From Lunularia cruciata (taxonomy: Eukaryota; Streptophyta; Marchantiopsida; Lunulariales; Lunulariaceae): a DNA stretch of 64,000 nt. Shown here one piece after another: positions 22,650-34,063 of the stretch. The stretch spans positions 50,124,593 through 50,188,592 of the forward strand of contig OX419759.1 of assembly GCA_948567375.1 (NCBI GenBank). Reading direction: 5' to 3'. The notes under the pieces were generated by a model. That model was not told the DNA's origin, did no database searches, and saw nothing but the letters and a program-made list of their open reading frames with translations. Positions within the stretch are counted from its first letter, which is position 1. Each line of letters begins with the position of its first letter. The translations under genes and the position numbers were made by a program.

Positions 22650-23770
22650 TTTTGCAATGGCAATGGCACATTATGAGAAGGTTCTCAAGGAGGATGAGAT
22701 GGAGGAGATCCAAGAGTGTCCTTTCATGATTGAGTTTCACACTTTCAAGGATTGCATGACATACATTGCATGGTGTTGGCTAGATAAGCACTAAATTAGA
22801 GCCTCCATGAACCAAATTGAAGAAATTGACCTCAATGCCTTGAATCTCAAAGTTGCAATTGGGATGTTATATCCATGAATTCATGTAAGATTTTATTAGT
22901 CATTTCACTCAATTTTCAAGTCAATTCACTCAATTTGTCAAAATTTAGAACAATCAAACTACAAGAATTGAAATTTCATAAACTACCACAACCATGAGCT
23001 TCATGCTCATAGCCCATGCAATCTATGTGTTCTATGCAGCCTTTATAGTCTATGTAGTCTATAATGTGCTATATTTTCTAATCTACTTGCCTTTTATTCT
23101 TTCAAAAATAACGATAGTCTTGCATCGAGTTTGCATGTACTTGAGATAGAAATACATTTTTTGGGAGAGTAGGTGAGAGGAGGCTCACACTTAATGCATG
23201 GATGTGATGAGGAGGCCTATTTCTTGGAGAGAAGGAGAACTAGGAGGAGGAAGATAATGCATCATACCTTGTGGAGGATTGGTTCCCTATGAGAAAGCAT
23301 ACTACTTGGATGTATTTGGCATGGTTGATGCATATCTTTCATTTAGACTTTTCTTTCAAATGATCATTGCATCCTTATTCCCTCTTGACTACCAAAAGGA
23401 AGTTCATGGGGAAATTATATAAGGATTGAAGACTAAGATTGTTAGATAAACCTTTGAGGATTATGATTGAGTGGAGATGATGTTATATGCATTTGAGCAA
23501 GAGTTGATTGTTATACATAGCCATATTCACCATCCAAATGAGCATTTCTTCAAAGTGATATATCTTGGATAGTTCCTCACTCATTTTCTCATGGAAAGAG
23601 TATTATTGGATGAGGATGAGGTAGTGTACTCAATATAGGGTGAGGAGGAGGAGCTCTTTGTCCATGGTGTAGAAGAGCATGGGAGAGAGGAAGAGGCCAA
23701 GGGAGAAAATGGTCATATAGAGGATTATGAGTGAGAGTTTAGTTTAGAAAAAATTATGTTGTTTTCTTCA
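22650..23770 (+). pseudogene. Unknown split gene of block A (A1 copy): exons b and c
   Basis: Exon b (about 22,655-22,884) reads AMAHYEKVLKEDEMEEIQECPFMIEFHTFKDCMTYIAW and ends at a GTAAGA donor (22,885) that is also present at 38,973 and in A3. Exon c (about 23,180-23,760) reads as an arginine-rich start, LVEDW-like phrases, then EVHGEII.GLKTKIV, EMMLYAFEQELIVIH, and an acidic tail (EEEELFVHGVEEHGREEEAKGENGHIEDYE). I do not recognise the family. Linkage to a Harbinger transposase in three copies suggests either a transposon-carried second gene or a host gene duplicated with it. It carries several stops and is a pseudogene. Confidence 0.5.
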
Positions 23771-24038
23771 TACATATCACATGTACTCTACACTTACTCT
23801 CATAATAAAGAATAATTCTTGCATTCTTCTTGCATGTTTGATATTATACATTTTATTATAAGCTTTTTTTGATGTAATAGTTTAATATATGCTTGGTTTT
23901 ATATTTTAAAGGGTTTGTGTATAGGTCACCATCCCAATATTGACACTCACCTTGTATATGATTGCAGAGTTGTGATTCTTAATGATGGAGTTGGGAGAAT
24001 AAAAGGTGAATTGGACTCATTGCATTTAAGAGAGGTAG

Positions 24039-24467
24039 TGTAAAAGATTGAGACCAAGGAGAGAAATAGGAGAATGGAAGACCAGAGTAGGAGATCATAT
24101 TGGGACACTTATTCGAATGAGGAAAACTCCAAATGTTTAGCATGAGCTTAGGCTTTGGTATTTATAGGGAACATACAAAGCTCTTGAGAAGCTTCTCAAG
24201 AAGCTTCCTTTAAAAGCTGCCTACTTGGCATGCAAGCTAAGCTATTTGGAAGCTTCCCAAGAAGCTACCTACTTGGGATGCAAGCTAAGTTAACCAAGAA
24301 GCTTCCCAAGAAATTTTCTTCTAGAAGTCACCACTTGGTATGCATGTTACCCAATACTTGGAAGGTACAAAGTAGCTTCCTAGATACTTTTTGAATATTC
24401 TAGGTTAATTGGCCTTGCTACTTTTTGAGGCCTTGACTAACTTATTGTTTAACTCCATATTGTTACA
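24039..24467 (-). repeat. 3' LTR of Gypsy 3
   Basis: In minus-strand reading it starts TGTAACAATATGGAG (at 24,467) and ends TTTTACA (at 24,039), as in Gypsy 2. It holds a TATA-like box (about 24,160-24,170) and GAA/TTC arrays (for example gagaagcttctcaagaagcttcc at about 24,184-24,206). The reversed polypurine tract flanks it at about 24,470-24,482. Confidence 0.88.
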
Positions 24468-24484
24468 TATTCCTCCACCGCTAG

Positions 24485-26862
24485 TTGGTGACATCCTCAT
24501 CACCATTGAAGCTTCAAACTCCTAGATGGCCGTTTGTGAATTTTGGAGATGAGAAAGAGTCTCCCATGTGGCATCATGAAGGAAGAGATACCCTTTCCAG
24601 AGAACTCTGTACTTTGTATGTTGTTGGTGGCCTCATAGAATGTGGGGGCGCGCAAGGATACAATCAACTTCATACTCCTCATGATCATTGATAGGGACAA
24701 GAAGAGGATGAGGTTGGACATGAGAGGAAAAATAAGATGGATTAGGAACAAAGGGTTTCAACTTGGAAACATGAAAGACAAGGTGGATGTGCATATGACA
24801 AGGCAAGGCAAGTCAATAAGCAACATGAGAAATGATTTGGGTGATATCAAAGGCTCTTATCCAATTAGAAGTAAGTTTACGGACTTGGATATCAAGTGGG
24901 AGGGGTAGGTTACTAGAGTTAAGCATGACCTTATCACCAAGTTCAAAGATAAGATCATGACAATGGTGGTCCACATTTTGTTTTTGACAAAATTGAGCAA
25001 CAAGGAAATGAGATTTGGCTTGTTGGAGAGATTGGGATATGATGGTCAAGAAGGTGGAAGTATGAGGACATGAGATGGAGGAGGAGCAAGAAAGGCATTT
25101 GGAACAAGTGGTTCTTCGCCAAAATTAACAAACAAAGGAGAGAATCCGGTGCTTGCCTTCTTGGAATTATTGTATGCAAGCTCAACAACTACAAGACATT
25201 CATCCTAGTTGGTATGGTAAATTTTTACAAAGGCATAAAGCATATGCTCCAAAGTGAGAGTTGCACGTTTGGTTTGTCTATCAATTTGAGGATGATAGGT
25301 CATGGACAAAGCAGGCTTGGTGTGGCGTATCTAGAAGAGTGCTTGCCAAAAAATTCTAGTGAATCAAGGCTTACATTCAAAGATGAGTACACAAGACATT
25401 CCATGATGCTTGAAGACATTGTCAAGTATATCTACATTAATGTTTGAGCATCCATGGTATCAAAGGTTGGTGCCAAATGGATTTTCTTACTAAGCTTATC
25501 CACAAGCACTATGATTGTTATATGACCTTGCTTTGTCTTGGGCAAGGATGTGATGAGATCCAAGCTCATGTGTTCCCATCAAGCAAATGGAATGGAGAAT
25601 TGTTGAAGGAGTCCATTGGGTTTATAGTTGTTGGCCTTCTTGCATTGGTATCTCTCACAAGAGCAAACAAATTCTCAAACATCTCATGGGCCACCACCAT
25701 CGCCTTAGAGGGTACCCAAGGTCTTGTCTACACCCATGTGACCAGTGATTAATAAGTCATGGGCTTCTTGAAGGTGCATAAGTTAGAGATCATCCTTAGT
25801 TGGAACATAGATTTGGTTCTCACATAATAGAAGACCTTCCTTAAGGTAGAAGGTGTTGTATTCCTTGTTGCATCTTGCAAGACAACTTTGTACCATCTGA
25901 AAGAAGTGATCTTGTTGTAAAGATATCTTGAACTCAATTTGGACTTTGGAGTTGATTGACACTGTTGTAATTACCATTGTGATGAGAGGAAGAGACTTCA
26001 AATCAGGTTGTCATGATAGGGCATTGGGGATGACATGGAACTGATTGGGTTTGTACTCAAGTTTAATGTCAAAAAATTGTAGTTATTCCTCCCATTGATG
26101 ATGTTGACTCTTCATGTGTTCTAAATGTAATGTCTACAACAAGGGTTTGTGATCAGTTCACATGATCACTTCTTTTCCCAAGAGATTATACCTCCATACC
26201 TTGGTGGCATATATAATTACTAGTTGTTCCTGATCTCAAGTAGAGTAATTCCTTTCTATATTATTTAGTTGGGGAGACACAAAGGCAATAAGATATAACC
26301 CATTTGGGAATTCTTAATGCAACACGACTCCAATCCCAAAGTTAGAAGCATCAAAATCAACCACACAAGGTAGTTGAAGTGCATATGGTTGAAGAATGGG
26401 TCTTGAAAACATTATATATTTCAGCCTTTGGAATTTGTTTTCATGCTTAGTGATCCACTAAAGCTTGAGTTCTTCTTCAAGAGGTCAATCAATGGTGTGG
26501 CAACATGACCATAATAGTGGATGAATCATCAATACAAACTTTCCAATGCATTAAATACCCATACTTTGTAGCATCCATTGGAGTAGGCCAATCAATAATG
26601 GCCTTGATTTTCTCTTCTTCTATCTTGATCCCCTCCAATGAGATTTTGTGACCCAAGAAGATAATTTCAAAGGCACACTTTGACTTCTTGCAATAAAACT
26701 TCCATTGACATTGTCATCTTAAGATTTCTTGCACATGATTTGTGTGTTTTGCCTCTATCTTGCTGTAGATTAAAATATCATCCAAGAACACCACCATGTA
26801 CCAAATCAATAGCCCATCCAACACCCAATGCATCTAATCTATGAAGATTACTAGAGCATTAG
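24485..26862 (-). pseudogene. Gypsy 3 pol fossil, distal part (RT part, RNase H, integrase, chromodomain)
   Basis: Minus-strand translations parallel Gypsy 2 domain by domain: chromodomain (about 24,500-24,700), integrase C-terminus and core (about 24,830-25,760), integrase zinc finger, RNase H (about 25,950-26,400), and RT up to the solo LTR at 26,863. All of it is broken. Confidence 0.82.
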
Positions 26863-27460
26863 TGTAATACCAATAGCTATACATATTATCTGAGGTGAAA
26901 ATTGTTTTGGTAACATCTGGGAGGATGTTATATATGATGGACTAAGTAGATTAGATAGAGGTATCACCAAAAGAGTACTTCTACTAATAATGCAAGAATC
27001 AAGAATAGCCTAAAAACTTCATAGCTAATTTTGGAGGCTTAAATAAATAAATTAGGCCTCAAAAATATGTGAATCCCGCCTCCCAAATAAAATAAATGTT
27101 GGCCTTCCCTCCCCCCAGGTTTTTCTCATTGAGAACTTTCCAATGGTACCTCAACCATGTGTTATGAGATTCTTACAAGAAAATTCTCTAAAGATTCCCT
27201 TTGGTCAAACTTTTTTGACCAACCAGATAGGACAAGGACCAACATGTCACCCATCCATGCAACTTATCTAAGGGTAGAGCTCACTGACATATCATCAATC
27301 CATGTATCTGATCCAAGGGTGGAGCTTCCTTTGAGAGGATCCTCTTTGCTATGTAATAAAGAGAAGGTGCTCCCTTGGAGCATCAGATTATTGCGTGTGA
27401 AGCTTGAGTTTTCTCTCTTGTATCTCTCTTGGAGATTTCTCCTATCATTGGAGTATTATA
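26863..27460 (+). repeat. Solo LTR of the Gypsy 1 family inside Gypsy 3
   Basis: It starts TGTAATACCAATAGC and ends GTATTATA. It is 598 bp and matches the 7,822-8,567 LTR but has only one copy of the 156-bp unit. Flanks are attag (26,858-26,862) and gttag (27,461-27,465), a 5-bp target duplication with one change. The Gypsy 3 RT reads on from one side to the other. A lone LTR with target duplications is the product of recombination between the two LTRs of a full element. Confidence 0.9.
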
Positions 27461-27465
27461 GTTAG

Positions 27466-29183
27466 TGATCCCAAAAGGTAGAACCTCTACTCAAAATGCA
27501 CATATCTTGTGCAAGTAGTCCTTTACACATCTTCTCTATCAATGGGAATTTGCCAATAGTCACTTTGGAGATTCAACTTGGAGAAGTATTTTCCTCCACT
27601 CAATTGATCAAGAAAATCATCAATTCAAGACAAGGGGTATGCATTCTTCATGGTTTGTTTATTGAGGCCATGATAATCAATATAGAAGCAAAGTCCTCCA
27701 TCCTTATTTGGAACAAATAGTATTGGTGCTCCTCAAGGAGATGTATTATATTGTATGAAATCCTTCTCCAACAACTTTGTTAGTGTTAGTCAATGCTCAT
27801 CCAACTCCTTTGGTGAGAGCCAATAGATTGGTCTACTCATTGGAGTACTTCTTGGCAATAACTCAATCTTGAAGGGCATACCACAATCAAAGGGTAATCC
27901 CTTTGGAAGATCATCCAAAAATACATTTGAAAACTGCTAGACTATTTGATCCATTGCTTGATGAGGCTTTTGGTCTTCATCAGGTCCTCCATGCACAATT
28001 GGTTTGATCCACACCGCAAAAATAGACTTATTTTCCTCCAAAGCTTGCTTTATGGTTGCTTTATTGATGAACTTCCCATCTTGGGACGTATCTCTCTATG
28101 GTTATTTTCTTGATAAACTTCTCATCCTAGGATTGACTATTCTTTTGTGTCTTACTCAAAGGTACCAAACAACCTAATCGTAAATTTTTACCTTGGTGTT
28201 ATGCTTGAATTTATCATCAATTCCAATCAAATTAAACCTTATGGTGTTCAAGCCAAGGTAGACCTAGAATGACATCATAGTGTAGAGGTGCCACTACAAA
28301 CCTTATATACTCCATATACTCCTTCCCAATCTTGAATGTAATAGGATGTGAGTTATAGAATGCAAAACTCTTTCTACCATCCACTATCATCAATCTATTT
28401 CCAATTACTAGTTTGATAATAATACCTAATTCCTTTGCTAATTGCATAGACATGCAATTCTATGAACTTCCAAAATCAACTAATATGAACTAAAATTTTA
28501 CAATCACAATCAGATATTATAACTTGCAAGTGAAGTAAACTTGCATAGGTTGAGCCTTCAATCCCATTGGAACTAATTAAGTTCCCAATAAGCAGCTTGA
28601 AATCTCCTTTGGAATGCCTTGTGTCCTTGATCATTTTGCTCCACAAACTCCATTTCAGTAATTTGTCTAGGTTGCACATTCTTGAGTGTACATTCAACAA
28701 TAGAAGCAACCACCATTTTTCATAATCTTTCTTGATCTATTATGCCAAGTGGTCACCATTGGATGGCATCAATCTCCATTGGTGCTGACTCCTCCACTTA
28801 TGTGTAATGTGTTGGTAGGTTTTGTGAAGATCAAGGTCAAGACCAAGTTGTTGTAACCAAAGAATCAAAGCGCTCAATAAATTGCATGGCTTCCTCCAAA
28901 TTTTTTGGCTCTTGCATAGTCACTTCTAATTTGGTTTGTGATTTCAATTCCCTCACAAATTGATCTAGAACTTCACAATCCAATATATCTAGAATTTGCA
29001 AAATAGTGTTCTAAAATTATGTGATATAGCTTCGTACAAAACCAATATGCTTCAACTTTGCCAACTTATCTTGTGTGGCTTATGTCACATTTATTGCTTG
29101 AAATTTTTTAATTATTGCACTCTTGAATTCCTCCCATGTCAAGTTTGGTGCAAAAAATTGCCATTCAGCTCACTCCACTCAAA
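27466..29183 (-). pseudogene. Gypsy 3 gag, protease and RT fossil, proximal part
   Basis: On the minus strand, RT (about 27,466-27,900) is preceded by the protease region (28,232-28,560; MSMQLAKELGIIIKL and HYDVILGLPWLEHHKV match 3,290-3,500 of Gypsy 2) and a gag part (about 28,680-29,183). The gag match ends abruptly. It is broken. Confidence 0.8.
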
Positions 29184-29354
29184 ACCCCTATAGTTTTAGG
29201 GGTTTTTCCGCTTTCATCTTATTGGCTTGAAGTTAAGAGAATCTATCTCTGTTCATCTTGAAGATATATAGCCTCAAAATAATATTCATAATCAAATACA
29301 AAATTCTCCATTGCACTCGAGAGATTCTTACTTTGAATACCCTTGTATATTTGA
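29184..29354. other. Junction filler of unknown origin
   Basis: About 170 bases between the end of Gypsy 3 gag similarity and the start of B1 homology match neither Gypsy 2 nor copy 2. They include a small palindromic phrase (aacccctatagttttaggggtt, about 29,184-29,207). They may be filler from the deletion that removed the Gypsy 3 5' end and the adjoining middle segment. Confidence 0.4.
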
Positions 29355-30880
29355 TATTGATGCTCTATCTTCTTGTAGAAACCACCTCTATGGTGTTATC
29401 CATCATCCTAGATTTAGTCATATTGATATATCTAAGACCTCATACACTTTATTCTCAAACTGCTTTGTAGCTCCTCTCGATAGATTTAGAGTGTCAATAA
29501 ATTTTGCTATTATTTCTTTGGAGGAAGAGTAGACCTCCAATAGATTTAAGGATTATTGTGTAGACCTTTATGATGGTTTAGCATTATGCTTTTGTGTTCA
29601 TATCATACATATAGACAAGAGGTCATGGATGTGGATATATAGTCCTTTCTTTCTATGTTGCATCCTCATTGAAGACTCAAAGATGCACCACTACATCATG
29701 GTATATAATCACGAGCATAAGCATATGCGTATACATATACTTATTTTTGTACATATTCACTTAAAAATTAATGTACTTATATACATTTCATATACTTATT
29801 ATTCATCTTATAAATATTCCTTGATTACTCTTTGTTTTTATCAAATGCCTTTTATGCCAATGAATATGTTCAAACCTTGTATGCTAGTGTTGTTATTGCC
29901 TTTGTCTGCTTGAAAGAAGGAAAGAAGTCTCTAATTGAAAATTTATCACTTTTGTTGTGATATCCATGCCAAATTATGTAGATGTGGATGTTTTCATTAC
30001 CACTCAATAGCACTAGCCCATTGTGATAATCCAAAATAGTTTCTAAAATAGTTTTTGAATGCAACAGGCAAGTATAATGAGAAAGAAATAACACTTCATC
30101 TCAATAAACATTTCCATCAGATAGAAGTCCGTCATCAATGCAATAATGTAAAACTACAATACAAGGCATAATCATAGGCAAAGTAGAAGAAGAGGAAGAA
30201 ATAATTTGTAAGGTGAAATCAAAATAGCAATGCAGAAATTGACTCCAAGAATTTTGAAAATTTTGTGAGCATTTTTAAACAAGATAAGATAAGCATAATC
30301 AAAAGATGATGGAGACCAAGCAAAATTTTCTTGCCATGTAGACCATGCAAGCTTCATTGATGATGTAGGCTACATAAAATGAAAAATGTATCAATTCAAT
30401 ATTCTAAATTACAAGGTGAGTTGATTGCACAATGATAGAATTCTGCAATGGCATCAAGGATCTTTAACTCTATGGCTGATAAATAGCAGTACAATTAACT
30501 ATAACTTCTCAAATTCCATTCTATTCAGCAATGCACAATCCTTGATGTGAATCACTAGTAGCAAATGCATGATCCTTTGTGAGAATCAACTAGTGAGGGC
30601 ATATGAGAACTTCAAGTCTTGGAACTTCAAGTATCGGTAAGTGTTGTACACACATGAGAAACAAGAAAATGCTAATTAGTCATCACCAAGAATAGTCAAG
30701 ATTAATGGTAATTCAACCATTCAATTTGTCCTTGAGCTTAAGGAGCAATTTTGTAGCCACATCAACATAGAATGAAAAAATGCTACATACTATTGTATAT
30801 GTATATCAATTTGGTGAAATTTTGCTGAACACATGATTTCATTTAGATGATAATTTGGTGTACAACTTTTCCTCTACATC
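29355..30880. repeat. Block B1, left part (no clear gene)
   Basis: Aligns with 41,706-43,190 at about 86%. A plus-strand stretch near 29,311-29,530 (PLDRFRVSI..AI..LEEE) is partly shared with copy 2 (about 41,815-41,880) but is not recognised. The rest is AT-rich with no supportable gene. Confidence 0.55.
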
Positions 30881-32370
30881 TCATTCTTGTCTTTATCCTC
30901 AAATTTGTAATCCAATTCAAGGATTTTAGGATCTACAATAACATAGCTACTACTACCACCCATGCTATATGGATGCAAATGTACCTCTAGCTATAGTGTA
31001 ATTATACTCTTGATCTTATCAAGCATCTTCTCAGCCCTAGATAACTCAAGAGTCATGGATTAAAATCTTTTTTGATTTGGCATTCCTTTCTATGAGATGG
31101 ATTTTCTCCACTTTAGACCTTATTTTCTTTGTAAAACATATTAGCTTTGCTTCCACCTTACTCTTCTTGGCTTCTACAAGATACTTATGTTTCTCCATTT
31201 TTGTAAAATTGTGAGCCTTTATGTTTACTATCTTACATCTCTCTTGAACTTCTACTAATTCATGGTTCCATTTACTATGGGTTGCTAAATCTTATGACAA
31301 ACTAGCCAATGTAAAAATCATTTGTGTATTCAATTGGGATATCTTTCTTCTCTTGTGATCCACTTTCTCCTTCTTGAGATACAATCTCCTCCTATGGTCT
31401 TTTGGTCTCCTCCTACAATGGAGCTCCATCTTTTAGTATTATTGAAACTCCTCTTGCTCGGCTCTCCTTTTTGAGCCCATCATGAAAATCTAGCCCTTGA
31501 GTACTTGGGACTATGAAAGGAATTGAAGCCACATCAAACTCAAGAAAATCCTACACTATTTCTTCTTCTTTGGTTCCATTCTCCACACTAATGAGTGCTT
31601 GAGTGTGCCTCTTCATCCTCAAGCTTATGCACTACTTGAACATCATCTCCATCTCCGGTACTTTCTACAACACCTCCACCAATACTAATTAGGGTAGGAA
31701 GAGATATATTTTCACAATTTCAAAACATCAAATCCATATGATAAAAAATTGAACAAATATGATTTAACTTATTTGCTATTGTTCTCCATCCTTGTTTAAA
31801 CTCCATGTCAATAAATCCTTATCCAATACTCTTGGTTTTCCATGCCTTTACTTCCTTGTAAGATTTCATATATCTTGCCTGCTTCTTGTACAATTTGTCC
31901 TACATTAAAGTAGTTGGAAATTTCTTCTAGTGGCACATCAAATCTAATCAAACATAACCATCTTTTGAACATGCTTCTTGCAATTGCAACCATGAATTTG
32001 ATTGAAGTGCTCTTCTTGATCCAAATAATCTAGCATTATGCATAGTGATGACAAATCATGCATTATATGACTTCCTTGCTCTTCACACCCGTAGCTTTTC
32101 CCCCTCAAATATCATCTTTAATAGCTCTTGGAATTTTGATGATCCTTGTGACTCGGGATTTGATGGAGCTATCAACTCTAAAGCTTTTGGTGGTGTTTGT
32201 GGTAGATATGGAGCTATTGACTCGGGAGCTGAGGGAGCTATCAACTCTAGAGCTTGAATGATGAGTGATTTATATAGTCCTTGAGAATTGGTATTTATCA
32301 TTGAAATAGAATGAGACAAAGCAATAGAATTTTCATTGCTCAAATTAAAATTATCCATTGCAATAGACAC
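30880..32370 (-). pseudogene. Unknown coiled-coil gene relic, minus strand (B1 copy)
   Basis: The minus-strand reading starts near 32,370 (MSIAMDNFNLSNENSIAL), passes QALELIAP, KFQELLKMIFEG and EEISNYFNVGQIVQEAGKIYEILQGSKGMENQEYW (31,808-31,930), then GGGVVESTGDGDDVQVVHKLED (about 31,610-31,680), and ends in a lysine/glutamate-rich coiled-coil stretch (about 31,070-31,270, HNFTKMEKHKYLVEAKKSKVEAKL..). The same order is in copy 2 (43,250-44,649). Both copies carry stops, so this is a pseudogene pair. No known domain recognised. Confidence 0.5.
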
Positions 32371-32559
32371 CTTACAAAGGTCATGTGTGCACTACTCTCC
32401 TCATAATGACTCTTCCACACAAATGCTAGTGTTGCAGATTCTTGAATAGTCTCACAAGTGGTTTTTTATTCTCTATCTAAATTTTTTTTTAATTTGAATC
32501 ATTGCCGAACCAATTCAAACCCTTACATAAAAAAAATATTCAAAAAGTAAAAAATTGAA

Positions 32560-34063
32560 TTTTGGATTTCAAATAACAATTAACGTGCAACCACTTCTTG
32601 TTGACCCTTCTTCCCTACTTGAACTGACAATTGATATTCGAACTGATAATACGCTGATTATCCCATAATCTTTGTCACGATTTCACTAATCAAATCAATG
32701 ATTGGGCTGCACATAAATGTTACTAACTGGAACTCATCCATGTAACAATTTCGACCTGTGTATCTCAATTTAGTGGAGCATCAAGCTATACTCGGTTTAC
32801 TTCTTACAACTATCCATAAATTCTTTTCTGGATGTGACAAAGCCACCCGTAAATACCCGCCACTTTTGAATCTGAAACCCCAACAGAGTATTCAACCCTT
32901 GAAAGTCCTATCATTTAGGAACTCGGTTTCAGCCGAGAAGCCTTACACTTATATAGTAACTGCTCCTCCGAGGTAGTATGCATGCAGCTTTACGTGCAGC
33001 ACCTGAGGTCATCGATAATTGGTCATAATTTCGTTAGATTCACACATGGTGCGCAATGCGTTTCTTAATGTGAACTTCATCGCCAGCAGCTAACCATAAG
33101 CATGCATTTCTCACCTTTGTGTGGCGATGAACAACTGATCGAACCAAAACCGATAATGCAGCAGAATTATGTACAACAGTACCGATCGTGCATGGATAAC
33201 TCGAACTGTACAGTGACAACTCCAGGAGACTGAAGGCAGAAACTAGACTCAGTACCAAACGAACTGAATCCCGTGGATATGAGCAGAAGCCATTAAGTGC
33301 ATCCAGGCGGGATCCAGAACCTATTAAGTGCATATGAAACGGAGATGGAATATAAGTATGATATGGAAATATAAGCATGATATGTGCAAATGGAAATGAA
33401 AAAAAGCTGCGGAAATGGAGATCCAAGTGAATCTAACAAATAAGCCAAATAAAGAATGCTGTGTGATATCTAGTTGCAAGAGAGTTGACTTGAGGTCAGT
33501 GAGTTTATGAACATCAAGTTGCCCAAATGTCGACGTGAGTCCTGTCATTATTAGAAAGACTGTCATGATTTCTTGAACAGAAACACTATCATTTAATACA
33601 ATCGAGTCCAGGTCTACCTCAAGACAACCAACGAGCATCTCTCGCGTGAAAGTAGGAACCTGCTAAATCGCCGCGATGTACCTGTTGTTCCGAAACTCCG
33701 AAGCAAGTTATCGACCAATCGGAACAGTTATCTCAATCTCTCAAGTGTGCGCGAAACCGCAAACGTGATCTGGATTACAGGTGCTGTAGAAGAGGAAATG
33801 CTGTAGAAATAAAGTAATCCCAATTCTATAAACGCATGTTACCTTTTTTGTCTCTCCCTTGTACGGCTTGATGGGGTCTTCCCATCCTTCGTTTTTCATA
33901 CGCGGTCGCCTTTTACTCTTACTATTCTATAAACGCATGGAAACCGGCATCTCTAGCAGTGAAAGACAGGATGAGCATCTCTAGAAGACAAATCAGGCCG
34001 CCGTAAGTACAGAACAATAAGTCCAAAGAAGAAAGGAAGTTCTCTAGGATAATCCATACGCAA
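32560..34063. repeat. Block B1, conserved 1.5-kb end
   Basis: This end of B1 is more GC-balanced and about 95% identical to 44,850-46,388, clearly more than the rest of the unit. Both strands have short parallel frames: a plus frame (32,758-32,976, MYLNLVEHQAIL...VSAEKPYTY.VTAPPR, which meets a possible gtagta donor) and a minus frame (33,324-33,638, MLVGCLEVDLDSIVLNDSVSVQEIMTV...LDVHK). Either could be an exon of the host gene whose 270-codon ORF lies at 46,722-47,534, but I cannot decide. Confidence 0.6.
33839..33923 (+). mobile_element. Short retroposon-like insertion, 16-bp target duplication (B1 only)
   Basis: 85 bases are flanked by the exact direct repeat attctataaacgcatg (33,823-33,838 and 33,924-33,939). 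The matching site in copy 2 (about 46,247-46,262) has one uninterrupted, slightly changed copy. The insert matches 45,658-45,766 in reverse but starts further in, as a 5'-truncated copy would. A long target duplication plus truncation points to a SINE or LINE end moved by target-primed reverse transcription. No RNA polymerase III boxes were identified. Confidence 0.7.

Larger units (their letters stand above)
24039..29183 (-). mobile_element. Ty3/Gypsy chromovirus 3, same family as Gypsy 2, 5' end missing
   Basis: Read on the minus strand, the element runs from gag (29,183) through protease, RT, RNase H, integrase and chromodomain to the 3' LTR (24,039-24,467). LTR, polypurine tract and domains match Gypsy 2 closely, so they are one family. 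No 5' LTR or primer site is present: similarity stops inside gag near 29,183, and beyond it lies foreign sequence. A solo LTR of the Gypsy 1 family (26,863-27,460) splits the RT. It is broken, with many interruptions. The uninterrupted counterpart in copy 2 (about 40,210-40,220) shows that it was inserted after the tandem duplication. Confidence 0.88.
18500..34063 (+). repeat. Tandem duplication, copy 1 (A1 - Gypsy 3 - B1)
   Basis: Block A1 (18,500-24,038) aligns in the same direction with A2 (34,064-40,210). Block B1 (about 29,355-34,063) aligns with B2 (about 41,706-46,388). The order A-B-A-B in direct orientation, with B1 abutting A2 at 34,063, shows a tandem duplication of a unit of about 12.3 kb. 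Copy 1 is longer overall because Gypsy 3 sits in it, but it lacks the middle piece 40,220-41,700 of copy 2. Identity is roughly 85-88% over most of A and B and about 95% in the last 1.5 kb (hand estimates). Confidence 0.85.

Noticed and set aside
24485-24908. Plus-strand frames of 68-88 codons
   Set aside because: They are shadows of the minus-strand Gypsy 3 chromodomain and integrase C-terminus.
33040-33426. 128-codon minus-strand frame in block B1 as an intact gene
   Set aside because: The copy 2 counterpart is interrupted by the short retroposon and differs in frame, so no conserved protein is supported.
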